DNA of 64,000 bases from Nereocystis luetkeana (Eukaryota > Sar > Phaeophyceae > Laminariales > Laminariaceae): assembly GCA_031213475.1 (NCBI GenBank), contig JARUPZ010000014.1, forward strand, positions 1,178,001 to 1,242,000, written 5' to 3'. Below, piece after piece: positions 1-11,900 of the stretch (position 1 is the stretch's first letter; each line of letters starts with the position of its first letter). Made by a program: the position numbers and the translations under genes. A model generated the notes under the pieces. The model had not been told where the DNA came from and ran no database searches. It was given only the letters and a program-made list of their open reading frames with translations.

Positions 1-2
1 GG

Positions 3-395
3 TCTGCTCTTGCGCAAAAAAACGAAAAGGCACCCTCCTCGCTGGTGTCATCCACTTCGATTACCGGTACGCCCCCGTCACACGTCGGGCCACTCGCCCT
101 CGCAGGAGTCGACGCCGCGCCGTCGTCGTCATCGCCTGCAGCTCCTGCAGCTCTCGCGCAGAAAAAGGAAAACGCACCGTCCTCGCTGGTAGCGTCCGCT
201 TCGATCATACCTCCTCCGTCACTACCTGCGCTACCCGCGTCTTCCGCATCGTCGCCTGCGGAAGAGTTCCCTACTATATCGAACAGAGAGGTCATCGCAG
301 TCACTGCGCGTGCCCTGTGCCTTACGTCGAGACCTGGTGCTGGTCTACTGCTGCTGTGCCTGGTGCTGGTCTACTGCTGCTGTGAATTGTTGTGA
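3..395 (+). CDS. Possible 3' end of an upstream gene, low complexity
   Basis: An open frame enters from the left edge and ends with TGA at 393-395. It encodes a Pro/Ala/Ser-rich stretch containing two copies of a peptide repeat of the form ALAQKxExAPSSLV. The repeat and the bias toward P, A and S suggest a real low-complexity C-terminal tail, but no domain is visible. The last 20 codons are a translated CTG-rich repeat, so the true coding part may end earlier, for example at a donor near 290. I do not recognise the gene. Confidence 0.35.
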   Translation, partial: SALAQKNEKAPSSLVSSTSITGTPPSHVGPLALAGVDAAPSSSSPAAPAALAQKKENAPSSLVASASIIPPPSLPALPASSASSPAEEFPTISNREVIAVTARALCLTSRPGAGLLLLCLVLVYCCCELL

Positions 396-2434
396 ACTGC
401 TGTTTTGAGGCCGGTGTTTCGTATTTGAAAATGGGTTTGTAGTGGATCGGTTCTCGAGGCGTTCGGCGCCTGCACAAATATTTTTGCAGGATGCGCCTGC
501 ACATAGCACGCGCCACTGTCGTATTCAACTTCCGTCTCACCTACTTTTGGCTCCAATTGTACAAATAAACCGCTCGAACGATCACTATTTCGGTACTGAA
601 ACTTAGACAATCGGCCACACCAGATTCCGGGACTGCCAACCAGCTGACCTTGCCTGTCGACACAAACGCCCCAAAAGACTGCGGAAACAGCACAAACTCG
701 GGTGACGCCGCAGACAACACAGGTCACTTATTCATTCTTCTGCATCGCACATCAACCCACCTATCCGAATTTCTTATTTTTTTTGGAGAAGCTCAGCTGG
801 TCTCGTGTTTTATGGTGCCCTTGTCTACTACCGGTAATATTTATAGGGGCGGGACGTTTGTCTAGTACCAGGTATAGTACTTGAAGAGATTTTCGGTTAG
901 TGTGTGGATTACCCTATTATTGATTGACCGCGGGTCTCCATCTGTAGACTGTGCTCTGAACACACTCGCGTCCTATCGGCAATAGGACAGCACGCCACGC
1001 CGAGCGTACCTTGCGAACTCGCACGAGACACAGGCCGAAAAACCAGAACTCAAACACATGAAAAACACAAGTGCCATCTAGCGGAGAAAAAGAGAAGAGA
1101 GGAAACATATGTGGAAGTCTATGGTTGGCGCATGTCGAAAGTCACCGCATAAACCACGCATGCATGTACCAGGTATATACGTATGTGTATGTACCGTAGC
1201 GGGAAGGGGGGAGAAGAGCCTGCTATGTGACCCCGGATCTGAGTTACGAGTTGGAAGGAGAGAGAGGAGAAGATGTGCGAAGATAATGAATGGGATGGAA
1301 AATAAAATAAAATAAAAAAATGTAAATTTATGCCGTCCGAGACGCGACATCGTACTCGACAGAGTTTTCTAGATCGAAAGCGCAGTCGGACCATTACCGC
1401 TGCACCGGAGATACCGCCGTATCCTTGATGCGGATATATACGTAGTATCTCTGTGGCGTAGCTTTGTGACTACAGAACTTGTATCTCTTCTAGGATTGAA
1501 GAATCGGCACGGACACTGGTTGTGCTGGATGTCGACGGGTAGAAAGAACGGTTCAATGTGAAGAACACACACACACACATATGTACGACACACCTCCCAC
1601 CCAGACACGCAATGATGCCAGAAGACATACAGGCAAGGGAAAGGGGAAGGGAAAACGTGCGGTTTCAAGGATTCTAGGCTGCCAGCGGTAGCGCAAGCAG
1701 CTACCCACTCACACACTCAGAGCGTGTCTTCACTCCCTCCAAAGAGCATGGGAACGAGCGGAGCGGAACGAAGCTCGGAACGAGGATGCTCGTGGTCATT
1801 CGTTCCGTTGTTCCGTTCTTATGTGAATAAACCGTGTTTGGGTTCATGCAGAATCCTGGGCCTCGCCAGCCGAACCTGTACGAATGTTTAAAAAAATACA
1901 TATTTTGCACATGCGACGGCAAATTGGTGTCCGTGCCCATCTTCGGTGGTGTCCATCTACGTCAAATGAGGTGCTATTTGTTCCCGTTCGGTCGGGCCGT
2001 TCGGTCCTCAAGAGTTGAAAGAGGTGCAAGGTGCAACTTCTTCCTCTTCCAAGATACACTGTTTTTCTCGGGGCTGCACTGAATATATTCGTTTTCCACA
2101 AGCAATCAGCACCAAGTCATGTGACAAATAATATTCCTTTCGAGTCGTTCCAATGCTCTCTGGGGGGGGGGGTAAGACACGCCCTCACCTGCTCACCCTG
2201 ACTCCTCCACTCACACGCTCACCCACCCACGCAAGCCCCTTTTTCTACGTACCTGGTACATATTAATACTGTGCCTGGTAGTGACTAAATCGAACAACCC
2301 TCCTGTCCCTTCCCCCCCCTTCCCCTCCCCTCTCCTCCCCTTTGTCGCTAATTCAACCATTCCAATGCTGTGCCTCTCGTCGAAACCCCACAGAGCAGGC
2401 TAGACCATTCATAGATTACAACTTCAAGCAGAGT
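396..2434. other. Non-coding stretch between left-edge frame and HDAC gene
   Basis: No exon with both splice signals and protein-like composition is visible. The stretch holds two copies of the TACCAGGTA motif (866 and 1167), a third in the TACCTGGTA form (2250), one A-tailed retroposon copy (about 1190-1322) and a CA run near 1567. The HDAC promoter should lie in the right part. I see no clear TATA box. Confidence 0.5.
1190..1322 (+). repeat. A-tailed retroposon-like repeat, copy 1
   Basis: This is about 125 bp nearly identical to 7424-7556. Both start near GTACCGTAGCGGGAAGG and end in an A-rich tail (AAAATAAAATAAAAT here). A shared body with a variable A tail and unrelated flanks suggests copies made by retroposition, that is a SINE or the 3' end of a LINE. 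Confidence 0.6.
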
Positions 2435-2922
2435 ATGAACGGCTTTCCCCCTCCCCCCGAAAAAAGCGGAGGAGGCGGGTTCCTACCGGGGTCCCCTAGA
2501 AACGGCCCAACAGCAACTTCGACGACAGCGACGACGGTGACGGCGGCAACAGCGGTAGCGGCGGCCTCTCGCGGCGGCGGTGGGGGTGGCGGCATGACCC
2601 TCCGCCCCGCGTCTCCCCCGCGCAAGGCCAACTGGCAAAGGCCCACTCGCATCGTCACAACGGCGGCTACCGACGAAACCGCCGCGGCTGCTACCGACGG
2701 ATACGGGGGCCGGAAAAGACGAGAATCCCCTTGTGCTGGCACCAGCACCAACAGCGGCGGCGGCGGTGGGCAGATGTTGGACTCGGAGTTTCAAGGAAGT
2801 GGAGGCGGAGGCGGGGGTGGGAGAGGGGGGGAGGGGGGGGTTCAGGCGAGAGGCATTTCGGCTTTTTCTCCTTACGCCGCTCGGATGGAGAGCGGGAACA
2901 GCCCGGAAGACGAAGTAGCCGG
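2435..2922 (+). CDS. HDAC exon 1, Gly/Ala/Pro-rich N-terminus
   Basis: Begins MNGFPPPPEKSGGGG and ends with a phase-2 donor (GG then gtgagt). It contains poly-Gly runs and no domain. The frame stays open upstream of the ATG without another ATG, so an upstream coding exon cannot be fully excluded. Confidence 0.7.
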
Positions 2923-5900
2923 GTGAGTTTCTCTTTTTCGGTTTCGTTTTTCATGCAGAATTGCCGGCCTCCACTGTCTTCTGCTTGCTTGTTTCATTGT
3001 TCGAGCCGAATTCGAGCCGAGCCCCGCCACACACACCCTTTGCCTTTCTATAGCCCTTGTTCTCTTGTTGATTGGACGTTTTTGCTGGAGAAGGTAGAGG
3101 AGAGCCGCCCCAGTAGTGTTGTTCGCTGTTCGTTTGGATCTACTGTACCAGCGATGGCGGTTCGCTGTTCGTTTGGATCTACTGTACCAGCGATGGCGGT
3201 TACGAGTTGCGACGAAACAAGAGACGAGTTTTGATAGCACAAGCTCGGAATCGTTCTTGTACTCTCGCAACCAATGACGCAAGCCACCAAAGACAGCACA
3301 CAGCAGGCAGACTAACCTTTTGAATTTCGACATGACACTCTGTACGCACCCCACTATGAAGAGGGATTTTAGCCCCGAGACCAGAAACGGCCTCATTATG
3401 TATAGTTCTCCCGCAACTCCCGCACTGACCGTTGCTTTAATATGGGTAGTTCTCCCGCAACCCTACGCTAGAGTTTTGGTTGCCCCGCCCTGGCGCGATT
3501 CCCCCTTAATTTTCCGGTGCCGCCTTCTGTCGCAGCGCCGTGACGAGGCTGGAGAGTCTCCGGTTCGGCAGCGGGGACGAGAGGGAGTCTTTGCAGTCGC
3601 CGGCGAAGAAGCACCAGGCCGACAAGGGAGACGCCTCGGCGCACGGGGTCGGCGTTGCACGCAGGCATGATACATACTTACATACCGACCTATGGCCTTC
3701 AGGGGGGCTTGCACCCCGCAACACGCTTTGCTCGAAGCATCACACGCAGCTTGCTAATATGAGTTGCGGCCATTTTTTCGATCTCACAGCTTACGCGACT
3801 TTTTGTTTATTCTGAAGTCCAAGTAGTACTTAGTCTATTTATAGTATTCACTGTTCCCGGCATGCGGGAAGCAATTGATCGCTCGAAGCGCACGTGAACG
3901 CGTTCAGTCTGGACTTGGCATCCCTACGTAGTGAATACTTAATACGGAGTGCTATTAATATTGCTAACGAATCCCAGTTCATAACCCGTACCAGGTATGT
4001 TTTGTTTGTTTGTTTGTTCGTGAAGATTACAAAAAAACAAACACGTCAGCTGCGATGAAATTCCACCGATTTGTAACGCTTCTTCAGTTACAATGGAATA
4101 CGAAGTTCACTCGACTCAACAGCACCCACTTGTACTTGGTCATGTTCATTTCGGGTACAATGCGGAGGAAACCTACCTACCGTCTGGCCTTTTTTACGGT
4201 ACGTACTGTACCTTCGTCATAGCTCCTACTGTGTGCATGCACCTACTGCGCCTACTGTACGAGTATGATCACGCAACAAAATCGGTCTTGCTTGTATCCT
4301 GTCGATGGACGAGAGGTGGAGCGATGTCCTTGGAGTCTGTAATACTTGGAAGTTTGCCATATTTGGGGGTTGTCGTATTTGAGGTTTGCCATATTTGAGG
4401 TTTGTGTTATGGCGTTTTCGGAGAGGGGACAAACTGAGGGCTTGGTGGTCACACTCCCCGGCCGTTTGGAGCGGGGGCTGGGTGAAGGCGTTGGCAAGTG
4501 GTGCGTGCATTACTGTAGGCACCATAACAGTAGGCCCTACAGTATGGCCTATTGTAGAGACTGCGGTAGAAACTACAGTAGCACTGCCGTAGAGTCTACA
4601 GTAGACATTGGAGTAGACACGCCAGCAGACGCTGCAGTAGACGCTGTGGTTGACACTCCGGTGGACACAGAGACACCAGACACTGCAGTAGGCTTTTTAG
4701 TAGACACCACGGGAGGCACTGCAACGGAGAAACTGCAGTAGGCATTGTAGTAGACGCAGTAGGGACGTGGCAGTAAGCATTGCAGTAGAAGTACTGCAAC
4801 AAGCACCACAGTAGGCCCTGCGGTAGGCCCTGCAGTAGACACTACAGTAGGCACTTCAGTAGACACTGCAGTACACTGCAGTAGGCACTACGGTGGGCGC
4901 TGCAGGAGGTACTATAGCAAGACACTGCAACAACCCAGGTAGACACTATGATACTGCTGTAGGCACTTTAGTAGACGCTACGGTAGGCACTGCAGCAGGC
5001 GCTGCAGCATCCGGCGGTAACCTTTCTATTCAAGCCTCCGCGAGGCTCGACTCCAGACGTTGAGACCTACTAGAACTCGCCGACGCGTCAGGTCGTTGGC
5101 GTCGTCTCGTGCCCTCCGCAGCTTCGCCACCCCTCCTGCACAGACCACCACCTACCCGAGTATTCGTCGCCCCCTTCATGCCTGTCCGCGTGCTTGCTCA
5201 TGCACTCCGAACCTCTGCGGTCAACCATGGCGTTTCCCTTTCAACATCAGGCGCCCCTCGAACCGGTTCTTGGACGAATCCTCGAACGGTTCGTTGGGCT
5301 GTTCCTCGAATGGTTCCTCGGACCGTTTGTTGTGCTGGTCCTCGATTCGTTTTTTGAACCACTCATCATCATCGATCATTTCCTCAAGACGGTCCTTCAA
5401 TCATTCCTCTCATCGCTTCTCGAACCGCCCCTCAATATTTTCCTCGTGGCTATTTGTCGAAAAACATCTTGCCACCGTCCCTTTAACCAACGGCCGGTCC
5501 CTCGAACCGTCCCTCGTTTCATTCCTCGAACCGTTCCTCGATGTTTTCCTCCCAAAAAGAATGCAATTCTTTCAGGAAGGCAGCGCGCCCGACGGGTCTT
5601 TGGAGGCCGCAGCAGCCGTGCCCACCGCCGATCCTAGGGTTGTTTCGCCGTCTCCGATGAACACGGGTGATGGATGCGAGGAAGCGCACTTCGTTGCCGA
5701 TGACGGGCCGCTCGCCGCCGCCTCCGCAGGAGTTTCCCTGAATGTTTCCTCTGCATTCGGGCGGCTGCATCAGGGAGGGGACGGGTGTGAACAACCCCCG
5801 GTCGTGGCGAAGAACCGCACGCTGGTCGTATATCCCACGGAGTGCCTGCTGCATATGTGAGTGGAGACGTGGAGAGGCAGACTCACCCTTACCGCTTACG

Positions 5901-8900
5901 ACAGGAAACATTTTGTAGGCTAGAGCCTGTCAGAGAATTTCTCGAGGTCGACGCTTTTACCGACCCTGTTCCCATTTGGCACCCTGATCCCACCCGGACC
6001 CTAGCCCTTCCAACCGGCCCTCGGGATATAGTGGTAGTGGCATTAACCCCTTTAGAACCGCAGTCCCGTTTTGGGGACAAACTACTTGAAGTTAGAATGG
6101 TTTGTCCCCAAAACGGGACTGCGGTTCTAAAAGGGTTAAGTGTTACTCGTATATACACTAGTCGTGCCACTATGAACACAAACTATTGGTGGGTTCTGAT
6201 TACGACGATTATTAACTTCAACCTACAGTGCCGATACCGGTATCAACTACCTGGTATGTAGCACTAGATCTGTCTACTGTTAAGAGTATACCACGATACG
6301 GTATGATTGCTATGTACTTCTATTACTACTGCTACTACTACTACTACTATTACGGGGGGGCATAGTTAATAGGACCAAATATTGTTACTAAAAATGGTTA
6401 AATATGTGAGTTTTTATGTATACCATAGGTCCTATTAACTATGGTCCCCCGTAATACTACTACTACTACTAGTACTACGGCTCTTAAACTTCTATTGATC
6501 TGGCAGGGGAGGTGAAGATTGTGAGGGTCATCAGGAGGCACCCAAGCGGCTTGAGCTTCTCTGTGGGGAGAACGGCGCCCTTCGCCGACAGGCGTTTAGA
6601 GGTGAAATCACATGATCTGATCGGATATGATCGGATATGATATGAAACGATATGATATACCTGGTAACATGAAATGATATGCTATGATATGATGTTTTGT
6701 CGTGTGATGATGATCTCACATTACGCCATTTCCCTGGAGTCGACCCCCAGGTTGAACAAACACGCCGAAAATCGCCCGTTGGATATAAGGACAGCGTATT
6801 ACGTGGACCGTACTACCAGCACTATATAAGGAACCGGTACAACGGGCTGTGGTATACCATGCCGTATTACTTGCAACCGAAATCACACCAGGAGAATATT
6901 CATGGTGCATACCGTATTCACGTACGCTCGTCATACGTCGGACACTCATTTTCCGTCTTCTGACTCAGCACCGGGATGCTCGGCGTACCTAGCCGATGCT
7001 TGGCCGATGCTATCATCGTCGGTTCTTCTCTCTCTCTCTCTCGAGTCCCAAAAGACTATCGTAGCCATGTCGAAATAACGAAAAACAATGGCAAGCGCGG
7101 TACTAACATTAGTCTATTAATAGTTAGCGCACCCCACGATGGCTTCATAAACCACACATCCTCCTGTATGTGTACGTGCCTTATTTGCTCGTGTGTAGTG
7201 CTATACGGTCGCCCCGGTGGTTCTAGTGGTTAACCTCGAATTCTACTTGTTTGAGTCCTGGGTTCGAGCCCCAGGAGGGTCGGACTTTGACTTTATTTGC
7301 AAAAATAAAAAAAAGGGATTCAATTGTTGAGAGCGCCTTGCAGCGTGGGTAGGCACAATTCGATGCGAGTCGACGAGGGAAGAAAAGGCTAAAATCTTCT
7401 CGCGATAAAAAATGAAGGCACGTACCGTAGCGGGAAGGGGGGAGAAGAGCCTGCTATGTGACCCCGGATCTGAGTTACGAGTTGGAAGGAGAGAGAGAAG
7501 AAGATGTGCGAAGATAATGAATGGGATGAGAAAAAAAAAAAGAAAAAAAAGTGTGCTCACTTGCGGTGGTATCATCCGTCTAGCAAGAGCGTATCTACTT
7601 CAGTCGAGTATGTTACCACGCTCCGCGTGTGCTGGACATGCCTCTTTACCTGGGACACACTCACCGGGGATACAAGCTACGTTCAATACTCATATTAGAA
7701 TCTAAACGTGTCTTATAGTACCTGGTATATATGCAACAAAAAAGGCTGCTTGCTCTGGCCGATGCTGTGAGTATTGTCTTTTCCTTTCGACTTTGTCTTA
7801 CCTCTCAAGTGTCGAAGCTGAAAAATAGGGAAAAGAGACTATTTGCGTCTTTTTTATTCTACTTTTTTGTTTTGTTTTGGATCACACCCTTGCGAGCGGT
7901 TGTTGACGTTTTGCACCCCCCCTCCCTACGCAACGGTGTATTTCGCTTTGCGGTGTTGTGTTGTGTGTCGTGCTGTGCTGTGCTGTGCTGTGCTGTGCTG
8001 TGCTGTGCTGTGCTGTGCTGTGCTGTGCTGTGCTGTGCTGTGCTGTGCTGTGCTGTGCTGTGCTGTGCTGTGCTGTGCTGTGCTGTGCTGTGCTGTGCTG
8101 TGCTGTGCTGTGCTGTGCTGTGCTGTGCTGTGCTGTGCTGTGCTGTGCTGTGCTGTGCTGTGCTGTGCTGTGCTGTGCTGTGCTGTGCTGTGCTGTGCTG
8201 TGCTGTGCTGTGCTGTGCTGTGCTGTGCTGTGCTGTGCTGTGCTGTGCTGTGCTGTGCTGTGCTGTGCTGTGCTGTGCTGTGCTGTGCTGTGCTGTGCTG
8301 TGCTGTGCTGTGCTGTGCTGTGCTGTGCTGTGCTGTGCTGTGCTGTGCTGTGCTGTGCTGTGCTGTGCTGTGCTGTGCTGTGCTGTGCTGTGCTGTGCTG
8401 TGCTGTGCTGTGCTGTGCTGTGCTGTGCCGTGCCGTGCCGTCAGGGCTGGAGTGGGCAGACCCGTCGGACATAAAGCCCGCCGTGATCTCCGATCTGCTG
8501 AGGGTGCATGAGTACGACTACCTGCTGCACATACAGGCAAGGTTACCTCATCCCTTAAAACGCTTAGGGACCATCGGTTTGGTTCGGTTTGCTTTGGTTC
8601 TGGTTTGTATCGGTTCAGTTGGTCTGGTTTGGATCGTTTCAGCGAAGATGCTACGAAGGGGACCGTGGTTTGACGCCTTGAGTGACGTTTGACACCTTGA
8701 CTGACCGCCCCCCTGCGCACTAAGAATAGCACATTAAGGCCACAAGGCCTACATGGGGCTTGACACGTCCTAAAATAACCGTCTCCTACGTATTGAGTAT
8801 ACCAGATGTTTGTTTTTCACCCACAGCGACCGTTGATTTGGTTCGGCTTGGTTCGGTTTGGTTCGTTTCAGGTATTTTAGGATCTGTTCGATACGGTTAT

Positions 8901-11900
8901 GTTCGATTCAGTTATGTTTGTTTCGATTCGGTTCGGCTCGGTTCGGCTCTGCTTGTTTCGGTTCGGTTCGATTTGATCTCGTTTTGTCGGGCTTGAAGGA
9001 TTCGGGCTTGGGTCTTGAGTAATTCAGTCCTGCATACCCCGGCCTCGCATATTCAGCCCAGAACATTTCGTCCTTGCATAATTCGGCCTAGTAGAATCCG
9101 GCCCTGAGAAATTTGGGCTTGCCGAATTCGACGTTAGGTAATTCGACCTGACCCGATTCGGCATTCGGAGATATAGACTCGGCGCATACCTGCCTGCTTT
9201 GCATATCATATGTCGGAGTGTGCACCGAGTGTTTGACAAATCACAAGATCGAAGCGTGTTCCGTGTCTGGGCAAATCACAATGGCGCAGCGTTTTCCCTG
9301 TTTGGCCAATCAACCTGTCAAAGCTTGCTCCGTGTTTGATCAATCAGAATCGTGTTCCGTGTCTGACCAATCGAAATATCGAAGGGTGCTCCGTCTCTGG
9401 CCAATCAGAGCCCGGAGCGTGCTCCTTGTCTGGCCAATCAATATCGGAGTTGCACCGGATTTGGCGCATCAAATATCGGAGCGTCCTTCAATCAAAAGCT
9501 CGGAGCGTGCTGGCCAATCAAAATGTCTGAGCGTGTGTCGTGCCTGGCCAATCAAAACCTCGGAAGCGTGCTCCGTGTCTGTCCAATCATAATGTCAGAA
9601 CTCGCTTCGTGTCTGGGCAATCACAATGTCGAAGCGTGATTTTGTGTCGCTATAGTTCGAGATATCAATGACGTCGTCACTACAAGGCGCTACTGTCGCA
9701 CCGGTTTATATACCTGGTGTTTTTTTTCGATTTTAACGAGCACACCTCACCCTCCCCCCCCCGTCCCCCGTCCCCTCGCCTGCTGAACGAATGCCTCCCC
9801 CCACGTCGTGAATAGGAAAGATGCGAAGGAGCACCATCGGGCGCCCCTCCTCCTCCTGCTCCTCCTAACCCTCCTCCTCCCAGCGTGAACAGCAACAGTG
9901 ACGTAATTTCTGCGCTTTGCTCCCCGGGCGGGACGAGATACCCCACACGTTCAGCCATGGCAGCGGCAGCAACAAACGTCTCTGAGAAGGAAACCCGTCG
10001 CGGCGGTGGCGTGTCTCCATGCAGCAAGGGCCATGCCATGGTGAGGTTTTGTTTTTACTATATGGTGTACCTGGTTATGCAAATATACCTATGGTATTAA
10101 TAGTCCTTAGCCTGATCTAATACGTCCTTGGTCGGCGAATCTCTCCCGCCTCTGACCGTCTTCCCGCGCGGTTTCTTCGCCGGGGCGTTCCCCCTCCACG
10201 CCCGAACCGCCCGGCGTCGGAGGATCCGCCCGCTCAGCGCCGTGGTTACCGCGCGAAGCCTTGACGTTGAGATCTACGAAGGAATCTCTGAAAATCTCTG
10301 TCCTGCCAGTGTTTTGGCCCATGGTTTCTCGACAGGGTGTATGCATTCGGGTGGTTCTTTCCGGTGCGTCCCCTCCGACCTTCGACCCATTGGGAGGGTC
10401 AGCTGCTCGGCCGGCGTCGCCGTTGCGGGGGCCTGCGCGGGTGGCTGTACACGGGACATCGATGGAACGCCCCGATGGCACATGCCACCCAGGCTTAGTT
10501 GAGAACTGCCGTCCATAAAGAAATATGCCAGGGATATATGAGAGAGATATCACATGCCAACCTACAGTCAAACAGCACTTGTTACGGCCAGCAGCACTTG
10601 TGGTGTGTACGCTATCGTACAGCGGCAGCTGCAGTGGAGCTGTACTACGCGGCTGCGGAGATGTACCGGTCCAGCAGTACTGCTACAGCAGCTGCTGTGA
10701 CGGCACCTTTCTACGGAGCTGCGCTGTCGGTCGTCATGTACTCCCTGGGTTACAAGTTAGTTACACCGCATTCTAGGATTCCGCCGCTTTTCGATTAATC
10801 GGCAAGTAATAAGTAGTCGTCAGCATTCTGCCGCCTTTTCATTTATCATTTCGCTGTTATCATGAATGACTCAATAACTTCATGCTCCAAGAGTGGACTG
10901 CGGAGCACACGCTCTCAATCTTGTGGCATCGAGTCTCGGCCTCCTCCCACGCCTCTACTTTATGCTCCCTTCACGCGAGTCTGCGACCGGCGGCCGTCCA
11001 GGGCGCCGGTGCCGGTGTAGCCCCTTGTAGTTATACATGCTGTAGTTATACAGCGGAAATGTATTTTCGGACGTGTCGAGGCCTCTTCGGGCCCTAGTGT
11101 TGTTGGTGTTGCTATCACATGAACGCTTTCGGAACTGCAGTCCCGTTTTGGGGTCAAACTACTTGGAATTTGACTGGTTTGTGCCCTAAACGGGAGTGCC
11201 GTTTGCCCTAAAAGGTATACTCATCTCCAAAAGCCTACTTGAAGTCCGTGGTCATAGGACAGGCAGGCGCCACATACTCTTGAGTGAAAAAACACCTCAG
11301 GAAACAAATGTTATTATACCAGTTTTAGTGTAGGGGACGGTCAGTAATGGGGTTAGACCGCGGCTTCCTGCTGCGGATACCGCGTCAGCACCTATTTGAA
11401 ACCTATTGTGTTGCGTTTAGTATACGGGGCAGGGGCGGTCAGTTAAGAGGTCAGCGTACTCCCCGGGGGACATTGATAACCCCCACCCCTACCGTCGCAC
11501 GACTCCCAATATCAAGGTCTCGACGTTTCGACGGTTTCGGCTGATGCCGTTTCGTGCATGTCTTCGACGGTTTCGAGGATTTCTGTTTTTACCGTTTTCG
11601 TCCAAGTTTCCAACGGTTTTGACGATTTCTGCCGTTTCGTTCAAGGTTCCGACCGTTTTAACCAGCGGTTGCTGCCTCGGCCGTTTCGTCCATTTTTCCG
11701 ACGGTTTTAACGGATTCGGTTGGTACGGTTTCGCCGATTGTTTTCGACGGTTTCGATTATGCCTTTGCTTGTGCCGTTTCGCCCAAGTTTTGGACGGTTT
11801 CAGCATTTCAACGGATTCGACTGGTGCCATTTGGTCCATTTTTTCGCTGGTTTGGACGGATTTTGCTTATGTCATTTCGTCCAAGATTTTGCCAATTTCG

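Noticed and set aside
7206-7290. Functional tRNA gene
   Set aside because: The acceptor stem does not pair and the anticodon loop has nine bases.
7731-8732. Long open frames encoding Cys-Ala-Val-Leu or Thr-Ala-Gln-His-Ser repeats on both strands
   Set aside because: A stop-free 5-bp tandem repeat is open in all six frames. The tract is intronic and ends at the acceptor of HDAC exon 5.
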